Source: JANYGA01 sp031420415 (GTDB lineage Bacteria; Vulcanimicrobiota; Vulcanimicrobiia; Vulcanimicrobiales; Vulcanimicrobiaceae). From it: a stretch of DNA of 64,000 nucleotides. The stretch spans positions 176,243-240,242 of the forward strand of contig JANOMT010000006.1 of NCBI GenBank assembly GCA_031420415.1. Direction: 5' to 3'. The translations under genes were made by a program, and so were the position numbers. The notes under the pieces are model-generated. The model was not told where the DNA came from. It made no database searches and saw only the letters and a program-made list of their open reading frames with translations. Of the stretch, positions 49,892 to 58,575 are shown piece after piece (within the stretch, counting starts at the first letter, position 1; the number at the start of each line of letters is the position of its first letter).

Positions 49892-51864
49892 GCGGTCACC
49901 GTGAGCTGGAAGATCGCGGCCGGATTGATCTGCGGGTCGAGACGCCAGCGATGGGGCGAGCCCTGCCAGAGATGCGTCGTCTCGCCGAGGAGTTCGTCGA
50001 TGCGGTAGATGTCGTCGTCGCGCAAGTTGAGATCTCCCGTCGGCAGCCAAAGGAGCGCGTCGCGCGCGGTTAACGGATCGAGGTTTATCGCAACGAGCAC
50101 GATATCGTCGCCGTGCCGCTTTCCGAAAAAGAGCACCGCGTCGTCGTCCGCGCGATAGAACGTGACGTTGCGCCAATCGTGAAACGCCGGATGCGCGCGA
50201 CGGATTGCGTTGATGCGCGCGATCTCGGGCGCGAGCGAGCCCGCGACATCGTAGGCGCGTGGCCGCAGTTCGTATTTCTCGGAATCCGCATACTCTTCGC
50301 GGCCGGGAAGTGCTGTATTCTCGGAGAGTTCGTAGCCGCTATAGATCCCATAAAGGCTCGCGAGTGTGGCAGCGAGGACGAGCCGGATACGAAACGCGGC
50401 AACGCCACCCGTCTGTAAGAACGGGGACAGTATGTCGGGCGTGTTCGGCCAGAAACTCGGCCGATAATATTCCGCGAGTTCGGTCTGCGCGAGTTCCATC
50501 ACGTACGTCGTCAATTCGTCCTTCGTGGTCCGCCACGTAAAGTACGTGTACGACATCGTAAAGCCGATTTTGGCAAGCCGTGCCATGACCTTCGGCCGGG
50601 TAAAGGCTTCGGCGAGAAAGAGTGTCTCGGGAGATCCGGCGCGGATCTCGGCGATCAGCCATTCCCAAAACGCGAACGGCTTCGTATGCGGATTGTCGAC
50701 GCGAAAGATCCGTACGCCGCGCGAGATCCAAAACCGCACGATCTCCCGAAGCTCGCTCCAGAGTGCGGGCGCGGCGGGGCTCGTCCAATCGAAGTTGACG
50801 ATATCCTGATATTTTTTGGGCGGGTTTTCCGCGTATTTGATCGAGCCGTCGGCGCGGAAGGCGAACCACTCGGGATGATCGCTCACGTAGGGATGATCGG
50901 GCGAACATTGGAGCGCGAAATCGAGAGCGATCTCGAGCCCGCAATCGCGCGCGGTCGCGACGAACGCCTCGAAATCGGCAACCGTGCCGAGCGCGGGTTC
51001 GATCGCCATGTGACCGCCCTCGGCGTTGCCGATCGCCCACGGGCTGCCGGGATCGCTCGGAACGGGTTCGAGTGAATTATTGGGTCCTTTACGAAATGCG
51101 TGACCGATGGGATGGATCGGGGGCAGGTAGACGACATCGAAGCCCATCGCCGCAATCGCAGGCAGGCGCGCCGCCGCCGTAACGAACGTGCCGTGGATTC
51201 CCGGCGCACCCGTGGAGCGCGGAAAGAACTCGTACCAGGCCGAAAAGCGCGCCGCGACCCGATCGACGTCGACAGCGAACGCGACGTCGTATCGCGTCGC
51301 GTTGGAGCGATCTGCCGCGCGAGCGACGAGCGACGCCAGCGCCGGATCGAGCAACGCGACCGCACGGGCGCCGTCGTCTCGTTGCGTGTCGTAGGCGTGA
51401 AGAATGCAAGCGATCGCGTCGTGCATCGACGCATTGGCGCGCCCGGCAGCCGCTGCGACGAGTGCGCGCCCCTCGTGCAGTTCGTTTGCCACGTCGTTGC
51501 CTGCCGCAATCGAGCGCGCGAGATCGCGCCGCCACGAACCGAAGAGATCGGGCCAGGCCTCGATTGCGAGCCCATAGTGCCCCATTCGGTCGAGCACGAT
51601 GCTCCCGCGAAACCGGTCGTTATCGAAATGAGCGAATGCGGTTTCGTGCCATGGTTCGTCATCGCGCCCCCTACGCCAAAGGAGACTCGCCATAACGAGA
51701 TCGTGACCCGCACCGAAGACGTCGGCCTCGACGACGAGCGTCTCGCCGACGATGCGTTTGATCGGGTAGCGCCCACCATCGAGAAGCGGCGACACGGCCT
51801 CGATCACGACGAAGCGAACGTCGTTGTGCCGAGCTCCGGGCATGGCTGCATCAGGTCGTCCCAC
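49888..51864 (-). CDS. glgE: Maltosyltransferase GlgE
   Basis: Transfers maltose from maltose 1-phosphate to growing alpha-1,4-glucan. The 658-residue GH13_3 enzyme has a helical N-domain, then VYLPPIHPIGHAFRKGPNN, the substrate region ENPPKKYQDIVNFDW, nucleophile Asp in FRVDNPHTKPFAFW, acid/base Glu in LFLAEAFTRPKVM, and YGIYSGYELSEN. These are diagnostic for GlgE, not ordinary amylase. An internal ATG at 51843 is an alternative start. First gene of the operon glgE-treS/mak-glgB-doxX-like. Confidence 0.97.
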   Translation of the reverse strand: MGRPDAAMPGARHNDVRFVVIEAVSPLLDGGRYPIKRIVGETLVVEADVFGAGHDLVMASLLWRRGRDDEPWHETAFAHFDNDRFRGSIVLDRMGHYGLAIEAWPDLFGSWRRDLARSIAAGNDVANELHEGRALVAAAAGRANASMHDAIACILHAYDTQRDDGARAVALLDPALASLVARAADRSNATRYDVAFAVDVDRVAARFSAWYEFFPRSTGAPGIHGTFVTAAARLPAIAAMGFDVVYLPPIHPIGHAFRKGPNNSLEPVPSDPGSPWAIGNAEGGHMAIEPALGTVADFEAFVATARDCGLEIALDFALQCSPDHPYVSDHPEWFAFRADGSIKYAENPPKKYQDIVNFDWTSPAAPALWSELREIVRFWISRGVRIFRVDNPHTKPFAFWEWLIAEIRAGSPETLFLAEAFTRPKVMARLAKIGFTMSYTYFTWRTTKDELTTYVMELAQTELAEYYRPSFWPNTPDILSPFLQTGGVAAFRIRLVLAATLASLYGIYSGYELSENTALPGREEYADSEKYELRPRAYDVAGSLAPEIARINAIRRAHPAFHDWRNVTFYRADDDAVLFFGKRHGDDIVLVAINLDPLTARDALLWLPTGDLNLRDDDIYRIDELLGETTHLWQGSPHRWRLDPQINPAAIFQLTVTA

Positions 51865-51914
51865 ACGGGACCGTTACCCGATAGTGTGCCGTCGAACCGC
51901 CCGGAGGTCGAACT

Positions 51915-52409
51915 ATGCCAATTCCTGGGAAGGTGATCGCGAGTGTGGGCGGTGGCCTTGCGGCGTCGCTCGCAATGGAACTCGTCCAGGATACTTGGGC
52001 GGCAGCCTTCGAACGGAAGCGCGCCTCAACTGATCTCGATGAGGAGGTCGAAGCGATTGCGGCGGTGGTTCGCCTACTCGCGACGTGGGTGCCCGCGCTC
52101 GAGAGCGAATCGCGGGCACGAGGTGCGGCCCGAGCGCTGCACTACCTCTTCGGCGTGGGTTTCGCGTCTGCGTACGTCGCGGCTGTCCCCCGCGCTCGCT
52201 GGCTCGCGAGTGCGGGTGGTATCGCGTTTGGAACGGGGCTTTTCGTGCTCGCCGACCGCATCCTCATACCCGTGTCGCGACTCGGTCGATCGTGGAATGG
52301 CTATTCGCGCTCGGAGCGTGCCAACGCGCTCGTCTCGCACGTCGCGTATGGGATGGTACTCGAGATCGCGCGCTGTCGCGCGATCTCTTTAAGGGAGCCC
52401 GGCTCGTGA
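51915..52409 (+). CDS. Small membrane protein (DUF1440-like)
   Basis: A 164-residue protein with a Gly/Ala-rich amphipathic start (GKVIASVGGGLAASLAMELV), a short charged stretch and three hydrophobic segments ending in SHVAYGMVLEIAR. The pattern FGVGFASAYVAAVPRARWL and the C-terminal SHxxYG motif resemble DUF1440 inner-membrane proteins. Function unknown. Its stop overlaps the amidohydrolase start (GTGA), so the two are coupled. Confidence 0.72.
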   Translation: MPIPGKVIASVGGGLAASLAMELVQDTWAAAFERKRASTDLDEEVEAIAAVVRLLATWVPALESESRARGAARALHYLFGVGFASAYVAAVPRARWLASAGGIAFGTGLFVLADRILIPVSRLGRSWNGYSRSERANALVSHVAYGMVLEIARCRAISLREPGS

Positions 52410-53242
52410 TCGACGTGCACACGCATCTCCATCCGCCCAAACTCTTCGCCGCAATTCGGCGCTGGTTCGCCGAGCGCAGCGATTGGGATATCGCATCGCA
52501 GCCGAGCGAACCGCACGATGTTGCAGCCGTCTTGCGCGCGCACGGCGTCGAGCGTTTCGTGTTTTGCAGTTACGCGCACAAGCCCGGCATGGCACGCGAC
52601 CTCAATGCATGGCTCGCGCAAACCTCGCGCGACCTCGGTGGGTACGGCTTACCGCTCGCCACCGTCCATCTCGACGATCCAGAGTACGTGCGCGAGGCAT
52701 TCGATGCGTTCGACGACGGGTGCATCGGCCTCAAACTTCACGAAGACGTGCAGCGCCTCGCCGTCGACGATCCGCGTTTCGCGCCGGTCTTCGAAGAAAT
52801 GGCACGACGCAACGGCTTCCTGCTCGTGCACGCGGGCCCGATTCCATGGCGCTTCGATGCGGGCGCGGGGATCGCGCGTATCGCGCGCGTTCTCGAAGCG
52901 CATCCGAACCTCCACGTCGTCGTCGCGCATTTCGGCGCGCCGGATTCGCTCGGATATTTCGAATTGATGAAGCATCATCGGCATCTCTATCTCGACACGA
53001 CGATGGTCTTTGCGCCCGGGTCGCCGATGGGCGAAGGTGCGGATTATCCCACCTTTGCCGCGGCGATCGCGATGCATCCCGATCGCGTGGTGTACGGCAC
53101 GGATTTTCCCAACATTCCGTACGCCTACGATAGCGAAGCGCGCGGCGTTGCGGCACTCGGGCTCGAGCCCGCGATCCTACACGCCGTTTTACGGGAGAAC
53201 GGCGCGCGCTTGCTCGAAGCGGCGCTCCATGGCCTTCACTGA
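52406..53242 (+). CDS. Amidohydrolase-2 family TIM-barrel hydrolase
   Basis: A 278-residue metal-dependent hydrolase. Metal ligands are seen in the N-terminal IDVHTHLHPP, in LLVHAGPIPW, in VVVAHFGAPDS and in YGTDFPNIPY, the order typical of the amidohydrolase-2 group that includes decarboxylases and 4-oxalomesaconate hydratase-like enzymes. The GTG start at 52406 puts the metal motif at residue 2 and has GGGAG about eight bases upstream; longer frames are shadows. It overlaps the RraA-like gene by 14 bases. Confidence 0.88.
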   Translation: MIDVHTHLHPPKLFAAIRRWFAERSDWDIASQPSEPHDVAAVLRAHGVERFVFCSYAHKPGMARDLNAWLAQTSRDLGGYGLPLATVHLDDPEYVREAFDAFDDGCIGLKLHEDVQRLAVDDPRFAPVFEEMARRNGFLLVHAGPIPWRFDAGAGIARIARVLEAHPNLHVVVAHFGAPDSLGYFELMKHHRHLYLDTTMVFAPGSPMGEGADYPTFAAAIAMHPDRVVYGTDFPNIPYAYDSEARGVAALGLEPAILHAVLRENGARLLEAALHGLH

Positions 53243-53858
53243 TCTTGCGGCCGAAGCCGCATCCTACGGCGTATCGACGATGTTCGAGGCGGCAGGTCGC
53301 GTCGGGCTGGTCGATCTCGATCTCATCGCGCAGTTGCCGGATGCATGCGTCGCCGGCCGCGCGCGCACGGTTTTCTGCGGGCAAGACGATAACCTCATGG
53401 TGCCCGCGGCGATCGCGCGCGCCGAATATGGTGACGTGCTCGTCATTCGCATGCCCGAGAGTCGGCCCGTCTCGATGCTCGGCGAGCTACTCGCGACGCA
53501 GTGTCTCGCGCACGGTGTGGTCGCGGTCGTCGCCGATGCGGCGATTCGTGATGCAGCTACTATTCGCGCGCTCGGACTCCCCGTTTGGTCGCGTTATATT
53601 CGAGCGCGTAGCGGATCGAAGACGCACGTCGGCGTGCTCGACGAAGGCTTCGAACTCGGTGGTGCGCGCATTGAAACGGGCGACCTCATCGTTTGCGACG
53701 GCGACGGGGTACTCGTCGTCGCAGCAGGCCGGGTCGCTGAGGTCGTCGCGATCGCGGCAAAGCGCGAGGCCGCCGAAGTCGGCAAACGCGAACGCTATCG
53801 CAAGGGCGAGCTTTCGTACGATCTCGACGGTTTGCGTGCGATCGTCGAGGGCGCGTAG
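53229..53858 (+). CDS. RraA-like / HMG aldolase-type protein
   Basis: A 209-residue protein of the RraA/4-hydroxy-4-methyl-2-oxoglutarate aldolase family. Family motifs include GRARTVFCGQDDN, the GELLATQCLAHGVVAVVADAAIRD segment (split over strand and loop), and TGDLIVCDGDGVLVV with the metal-binding acidic residues; many relatives are divalent metal-dependent aldolases. The overlap with the amidohydrolase gene suggests a two-step catabolic module, as in protocatechuate 4,5-cleavage where a LigJ-type hydratase and a LigK-type aldolase act in sequence, but this function is inferred. Confidence 0.82.
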   Translation: MAFTDLAAEAASYGVSTMFEAAGRVGLVDLDLIAQLPDACVAGRARTVFCGQDDNLMVPAAIARAEYGDVLVIRMPESRPVSMLGELLATQCLAHGVVAVVADAAIRDAATIRALGLPVWSRYIRARSGSKTHVGVLDEGFELGGARIETGDLIVCDGDGVLVVAAGRVAEVVAIAAKREAAEVGKRERYRKGELSYDLDGLRAIVEGA

Positions 53859-53913
53859 CCCGTCGTTCGGCTCGAACGTTTCGGTCGCGCACATTTCGAG
53901 AAGAGCAAAGACG

Positions 53914-54204
53914 ATGGCAAAATCGATCGTGCCCGTGATATTTCGCTCCCGTGACGTCCTGCTCAGCGTGTGCGCGAAATGCGACGGCGACGGCAAAGCG
54001 CTGCGGCGTGCGATAAAGCGCGAGCTTAAAGCCCGCGGACGCGGCAAATCGGTGCGCGTGGTCGCGTCGACGTGTTTGGACATCTGCCCGAAACGCGCCG
54101 TCGGGATCGCGATCGTCGATCGCCGCGCCGACGCGGGTGCGCGTTACTTCGCAATCGACGATCGCGACGTCGACATCGCACAGGTCATCGACCTTATCAC
54201 CTGA
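53914..54204 (+). CDS. Thioredoxin-like [2Fe-2S] ferredoxin-type protein
   Basis: A 96-residue protein with four or more cysteines placed as in thioredoxin-like ferredoxins: CAKC near residue 20 and CLDIC (C-x3-C) near residue 55, followed by PKRAVGIAIVD. The short form probably binds a [2Fe-2S] cluster and carries electrons; partner unknown. The ATG at 53914 is the first codon giving a folded-looking start (KSIVPVIFRSRDVLLSVCAKC split here). The end overlaps wrbA by 8 bases in a convergent arrangement. Confidence 0.72.
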   Translation: MAKSIVPVIFRSRDVLLSVCAKCDGDGKALRRAIKRELKARGRGKSVRVVASTCLDICPKRAVGIAIVDRRADAGARYFAIDDRDVDIAQVIDLIT

Positions 54205-54844
54205 CGGGCGTTTCGCTCGTGGGCGGCGCCGCGATCGCTTCACGATGCATCGCGATCGCATCGGCGACGCGCGCTAAACGTTCGCCCTGCCACCGAGCTG
54301 CTGCAAGAACCGCCGCCGGAATCTCGCCACCGCGCGGATCGCTAACCGAGGTGCCGTACGGATTGCCGTTCGCGGGATCGAATTGGATCGCATCGGTATA
54401 GCCGGGCGGCACGAGAATGCAGCCCCAATGCGTGAAGACCTTGTGGAGGTCTTGCACGGTGCCTTCCACGCCGCCATGGGTGGACGAGGCGCCCGTAAAA
54501 CCGGTGGCGACCTTGTTTGCAAGTTTGCCCGCGAACCAAAGTCCGCCCGTTCCATCGATAAATTGCTTGAGTTGCGCCGAGATCGTACCGTAACGGGTCG
54601 GCGTACCGAACGCGTAGGCATCGGCCCATTCGAGATCCGCATTCGTCGCTTCGGGGATGTGCTGCGTAGCCGCAATATGTTTGCCCCAGCGTTCGTTCGT
54701 CGCGATGGCTTCATCGGGTGCGAGTTCGCGCACTTTGAGCAGACGCGTCGTCGCGCCGGCGGCTTGCGCGCCGCTTTCGATCGCCTTCGCGAGCTCGTAC
54801 GTGCTGCCGGTCGAACTGTAAAAAATCACGGCGACGTTCGCCAT
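54197..54844 (-). CDS. wrbA: NAD(P)H:quinone oxidoreductase WrbA
   Basis: A 215-residue flavodoxin-like enzyme that reduces quinones by two electrons and protects from redox stress. The FMN-binding loop is FYSSTGSTYELAKAI, followed by FGTPTRYGTISAQLKQFIDG, FTGASSTHGGVEGT and the WrbA end PPGYTDAIQFDPANGNPYG with YGTSVSDPRGG. Length is slightly above E. coli WrbA. Transcribed divergently from the DUF2630 gene. Confidence 0.95.
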   Translation of the reverse strand: MANVAVIFYSSTGSTYELAKAIESGAQAAGATTRLLKVRELAPDEAIATNERWGKHIAATQHIPEATNADLEWADAYAFGTPTRYGTISAQLKQFIDGTGGLWFAGKLANKVATGFTGASSTHGGVEGTVQDLHKVFTHWGCILVPPGYTDAIQFDPANGNPYGTSVSDPRGGEIPAAVLAAARWQGERLARVADAIAMHREAIAAPPTSETPVR

Positions 54845-55008
54845 ACATGGTTCCTTCCAGGTGAATGCGCGCGATGTTCACGCTCAAGGACGCCGAGGGC
54901 GCAAGGCAAGTTTCGCCCGCTCCCCATTTTTTTTCCGTGTTGTGGGCAAGGATCTAGGAGCACCGCGTGGACGACGGTGCATCCCTACGCATCAATTCGG
55001 AGAATTGC

Positions 55009-55251
55009 ATGAACGACGTCGACATCCACACGCACATCGAGGACCTCGTGGCTGAAGAGCATCGTTTGCTCGACGCGGCGTCGCAGGGGACGGCCTCGGA
55101 AGCCGATCACACCCGTCTCGCTGCCGTCAACGTCGAACTCGACCGCTATTACGATCTCTTGCGGCAACGACGCGCCCGCGCCGAGTTCGATCAAGATCCC
55201 GCCGCCGCGCACCTACGATCGGAAGATACCGTCGAGACGTATTTGCAGTAG
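55009..55251 (+). CDS. DUF2630 family protein
   Basis: An 80-residue helical protein. IHTHIEDLVAEEHRLLDAAS at the start and VNVELDRYYDLLRQRRA in the middle match the short DUF2630 family, whose function is unknown. GGAG precedes the ATG at 55009 by seven to eight bases, which supports this start over an upstream GTG. Confidence 0.85.
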   Translation: MNDVDIHTHIEDLVAEEHRLLDAASQGTASEADHTRLAAVNVELDRYYDLLRQRRARAEFDQDPAAAHLRSEDTVETYLQ

Positions 55252-55283
55252 CATTTTCGCCGGTCGACGAATAGGTGCCCCTA

Positions 55284-55790
55284 ATGAAGGTGCTACGCGC
55301 TCTTGCGATCGTCGCGCTGCTTGGCATTGCGGCGTACGCCGGCTTCCGAGCGTTCGTTCCGACCGCCCCGTCCGGAGCGACGAAAATGCTCACGGCGTAC
55401 TTCGTGAAGCCCGAGACCGAGGCGCTTGCGAAGTACAGCGTCTCGCTCAATCCAAAAACGACCGATATCGATGGTGTGGCATTTTATGCGACCGCGCAAG
55501 TGATCGCAGGGCCGCCCGCAGAGATCTCGGCAATTCGTTTTCCGACGGGAACGGTCGCACGTTCGGTTCACGTTAAGGCAGAGACGGCTACGGTCGATCT
55601 CGGCGGGAACATTGCGGCCTCGCCCGACGGAAGTTTTGCCGAGAGCGGTCAGTTTAAATCACTCGTGTGGACGCTCACGGGCATCTCCGGCATCTCCGCC
55701 GTGCAAGTGACGATCGACGGCGCAAAAGTCCCAACGCTTCCTGGAGGCCACTTTGAAATCGACGAACCGCTTTCACGGAAAAGCTTCTAA
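55284..55790 (+). CDS. GerMN-domain membrane-anchored protein
   Basis: A 168-residue protein with an N-terminal anchor or signal (LRALAIVALLGIAAYAGF) and a GerMN domain. Key features are AETATVDLGGNIAASPDG, the SGQFKSLVWTLTGISGISAVQV helix and strand, and the closing IDEPLSR. In sporulating bacteria GerM works near the septum with cell-wall enzymes; here no sporulation gene is seen. It overlaps the AMIN-amidase gene by 38 bases and belongs to the same operon, pointing to envelope work. ATG at 55284 is preferred to GTG at 55275. Confidence 0.85.
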   Translation: MKVLRALAIVALLGIAAYAGFRAFVPTAPSGATKMLTAYFVKPETEALAKYSVSLNPKTTDIDGVAFYATAQVIAGPPAEISAIRFPTGTVARSVHVKAETATVDLGGNIAASPDGSFAESGQFKSLVWTLTGISGISAVQVTIDGAKVPTLPGGHFEIDEPLSRKSF

Positions 55791-57780
55791 CGTGTTGGGC
55801 CGCAAAAGCGCGGTGTTCATGGTGCTCGCCGCGCTCGTGACGCCGAGTAGCGGAGATGCAGCGACGCTCGCCTCCACCGCAACGGCGAGCTTTTGGTACG
55901 CGGGCACGCGACTCGCCTTCGAGCGACCGCAGCTTCGCGACGGCGCGCTCGCCGTGGCAAGCGACGATCTCGGGCTCGGCCGTTTTCTCACCAAACTCGG
56001 TGCGACGCTGGCCTATCGACCTGGCCGCAGCGACGTTCTCGTCACGGGCGGCGATAAACGGACGGTCTTGTTCCGCATCGGCGACGTTCACTACAGCGTC
56101 GATGGCGTCACGCAGGTCGCACCGTTCGCGCCCTACGTCTCGGGCGGAATCGCTTACGTCCCCTTCCTCGAACTCTCGCGCGCACTCTCCGTCAACCCGA
56201 TCGACGACGACACGACGACCGTCCTGCAACCACAGATCTCTGCACTCGAGATCCGGGCCGACTCTCGCGTGACGGTTGTAACGTTTCGAGGCGCTTCGCA
56301 GCTACATTTCAAGCGGCTCTCGGAAGCCGCCGATGAGAAAGTCTCACTCGCGTTTCTCGGGATCGCATCGACCCTCGATCACGATCGCGCCGTCACGGGG
56401 CCCGGCCTCAAAAACGTATCGGTGATCGCAGGCGGAACGCCGAAAAATCCGACGACGGTCGTCAATTTCGAAGCGCCCCCGGGTGGCACGCACGTTCTGG
56501 TGCCGACCGATTCGCCGAATACGATTGCGATCGCGTTCGCCCCGCCGGGCGTCGGGCTCGGAGGCACGCCGATTCCGGCCGACGGCGGGCCGGCGATCGC
56601 AACGACGCCGCTCGTCGTGCGCGAAGCGCGCGCGGCCTTGCTCGCGCCGATCTCGGGTCCCGTTCGCGGCGGCATGACGCTGCCGACCGCGCTCACGCTC
56701 GCCGTTGCGAACGTCACGAATTTCGAGACGGCGGAAGCGAGTGACGGCCTCGGTATCCGGCTCGCGATCGCGGGCGACGTTACGTACGAATGGCATCGTC
56801 TCTCCGATAACCGCTGGTACGTCGATCTCAAGCCCGCGACGCTCGCGATCGAGCCGCAAGAACAATCGCTGCAGAACAGCGCCGTTATGTCGCTACGCAT
56901 CAAATCGTTCGTGGGGCCGCTCGATAAACTGCCGACGGTCCGCGTTGCCGTGACGCTCACGTCGCCGCGCGCCGTCACGATCGTGCCGGAGCCCGGCGGC
57001 ATGACGCTCGCCGTCGACCGTCTCGAGGATCTGAGCGCGACGCGCACGGGTACGGGCGAACTCAGCGGCGGCCGTTTGATTGCATCGATCGTTCCCCTAG
57101 CGGCTCCGCCGCCCGCGCCCGATGAAACGCCGGCACCCGACCCGTCGTGGAAATTCGCGCCGACACCGCAAGCCGCGAGCAACGGCAAGCTCATCGTAAT
57201 CGATCCGGGCCATGGCGGGAGCGATATCGGGGCCGCGCATAACGGCCTGGCTGAAGCGATGCTCAATCTCGATATTTCCAAGCGCCTCCGTTCGTTACTC
57301 GTCGCGCGCGGTTGGCAAGTAAAGCTCACGCGAGATGGTGATAGCGACGTCTACGGCGTCAACGCATCCGCCCACGACGAACTGCAAGCACGCGACGACG
57401 TCGCGAATGAAGCGAACGCGCGCATGTTTATAAGCCTCCACACGAACTCGTTTACGTCGAGTTCGCTCAACGGCACGACGACGTACTATTTCAATCCCGA
57501 TTCGTACGCACTCGCCTCGGCCGTGCACGCGCGCCTCGCAGCAGCCTTGCCGACCAAAGACGATGGGATTCGCAAGGAAAACTTCTACGTGATCCATCAC
57601 GCAAAGATGCCCTCGATCCTCATCGAGACGGCGTTTCTCTCCAATCTCGCCGATGCCGCATTGCTGAAGTCCGAAAGTTTTTTGCAGAGCGTCGCGGTCT
57701 CGATCGCCGACGGTGTGCGCGATTTCGCGACCTCACAATCGACGGTCTCCTCGCACGGCGCTCGGGTGGACGGTCAGTAA
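55753..57780 (+). CDS. N-acetylmuramoyl-L-alanine amidase with AMIN domain
   Basis: A 675-residue exported cell-wall hydrolase. It has a signal peptide (SAVFMVLAALVTPSSGDAA), a copper-amine-oxidase-like/stalk region, one or two AMIN domains in the middle (residues about 170-250 and 300-430), a Pro-rich linker (APPPAPDETPAPDPS) and a C-terminal Amidase_3 domain. Zinc ligands are seen in VIDPGHGGSDIGA, ISLHTNSF and the catalytic Glu in ILIETAFLSN. It cleaves the amide between MurNAc and the stem peptide. The TTG start has GGAGG eight bases upstream. Coupled to GerMN and, through TAATT, to murI. Confidence 0.93.
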   Translation: MKSTNRFHGKASNVLGRKSAVFMVLAALVTPSSGDAATLASTATASFWYAGTRLAFERPQLRDGALAVASDDLGLGRFLTKLGATLAYRPGRSDVLVTGGDKRTVLFRIGDVHYSVDGVTQVAPFAPYVSGGIAYVPFLELSRALSVNPIDDDTTTVLQPQISALEIRADSRVTVVTFRGASQLHFKRLSEAADEKVSLAFLGIASTLDHDRAVTGPGLKNVSVIAGGTPKNPTTVVNFEAPPGGTHVLVPTDSPNTIAIAFAPPGVGLGGTPIPADGGPAIATTPLVVREARAALLAPISGPVRGGMTLPTALTLAVANVTNFETAEASDGLGIRLAIAGDVTYEWHRLSDNRWYVDLKPATLAIEPQEQSLQNSAVMSLRIKSFVGPLDKLPTVRVAVTLTSPRAVTIVPEPGGMTLAVDRLEDLSATRTGTGELSGGRLIASIVPLAAPPPAPDETPAPDPSWKFAPTPQAASNGKLIVIDPGHGGSDIGAAHNGLAEAMLNLDISKRLRSLLVARGWQVKLTRDGDSDVYGVNASAHDELQARDDVANEANARMFISLHTNSFTSSSLNGTTTYYFNPDSYALASAVHARLAAALPTKDDGIRKENFYVIHHAKMPSILIETAFLSNLADAALLKSESFLQSVAVSIADGVRDFATSQSTVSSHGARVDGQ

Positions 57781-58565
57781 TTCTCGGCATCTTCGATTCG
57801 GGTCTCGGCGGCCTCACGGTATTGCGCAACATTCGTTCGCTCGTGCCCGATGAAGACGTCGTGTATCTTGCGGATCAAGCGAACGTGCCGTACGGCGGAC
57901 GTGACGACGCCGATCTCGCGCGGCTCGCCGTGGCGAACGTTGCGGTGCTCGAGGCGGCGCACGTCGATGCGATCGTCATGGGTTGCAATACGTCGTGCGC
58001 GGTCGCAGCGAAACGTGGCTGGCCGGTCGCTCGCGTTCCGATTCTCGATCTCATCGCCGCTGCCGCCGATGACGTCGTCGCGCGCGGGCCATGTCGCATC
58101 GGCATCGTCGCGACGATTGTGACGGCCGCCTCGGGCGCGTACGGTGATGCGATTCGAGCGCGCCGTCCGGGCGCCGTCGTGCAAGAGATCGGCGCGCCCG
58201 CGCTCGTCCCGCTCGTGGAAGCGGGGCTGATTTACGGCGCCATCGCTCGGGCCGCCGTCGCAGAGGCGGTCGCACCGCTGCGCGGACCGCTCGATGCGCT
58301 CGTGCTCGCGTGCACGCATTATCCGCTTCTTGCCGAGCACTTCGCGGCGGCTCTACCGGGTGTGACGCTCGTCGATCCCGCCGTCGCGCAAGCCGCGCGT
58401 GCGGCGGCGTTCGTCGCGGAGCGCGGCGGCCCGCGCGGTCGCGGTCACACGCGGTTCTTGACGACCGGGCCGCTCGAACCGTACCGTCACTCGCTGGCGG
58501 AGGTCTTCAACGTGCTCCGTCCCGGCGACGAAGTCGCCCGAATCGAACACGCCTTCGCACGCTGA
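57780..58565 (+). CDS. murI: Glutamate racemase
   Basis: Makes D-glutamate for peptidoglycan. Both catalytic cysteines are present (VMGCNTSCA and LACTHYPLL), and the essential N-terminal motif GIFDSGLGGLTVLR lies at 57786-57827. The only usual start codon in frame is TTG at 57822, which would cut off the DSG motif and its catalytic Asp. No ATG, GTG or TTG occurs upstream in this frame near the gene. The best start is therefore ATT at 57780, which overlaps the amidase stop as TAATT in the same geometry as the TAATG overlaps elsewhere here. That gives 261 residues, the normal length. Confidence 0.93.
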   Translation: MLGIFDSGLGGLTVLRNIRSLVPDEDVVYLADQANVPYGGRDDADLARLAVANVAVLEAAHVDAIVMGCNTSCAVAAKRGWPVARVPILDLIAAAADDVVARGPCRIGIVATIVTAASGAYGDAIRARRPGAVVQEIGAPALVPLVEAGLIYGAIARAAVAEAVAPLRGPLDALVLACTHYPLLAEHFAAALPGVTLVDPAVAQAARAAAFVAERGGPRGRGHTRFLTTGPLEPYRHSLAEVFNVLRPGDEVARIEHAFAR

Positions 58566-58575
58566 TGCTCCGGCG

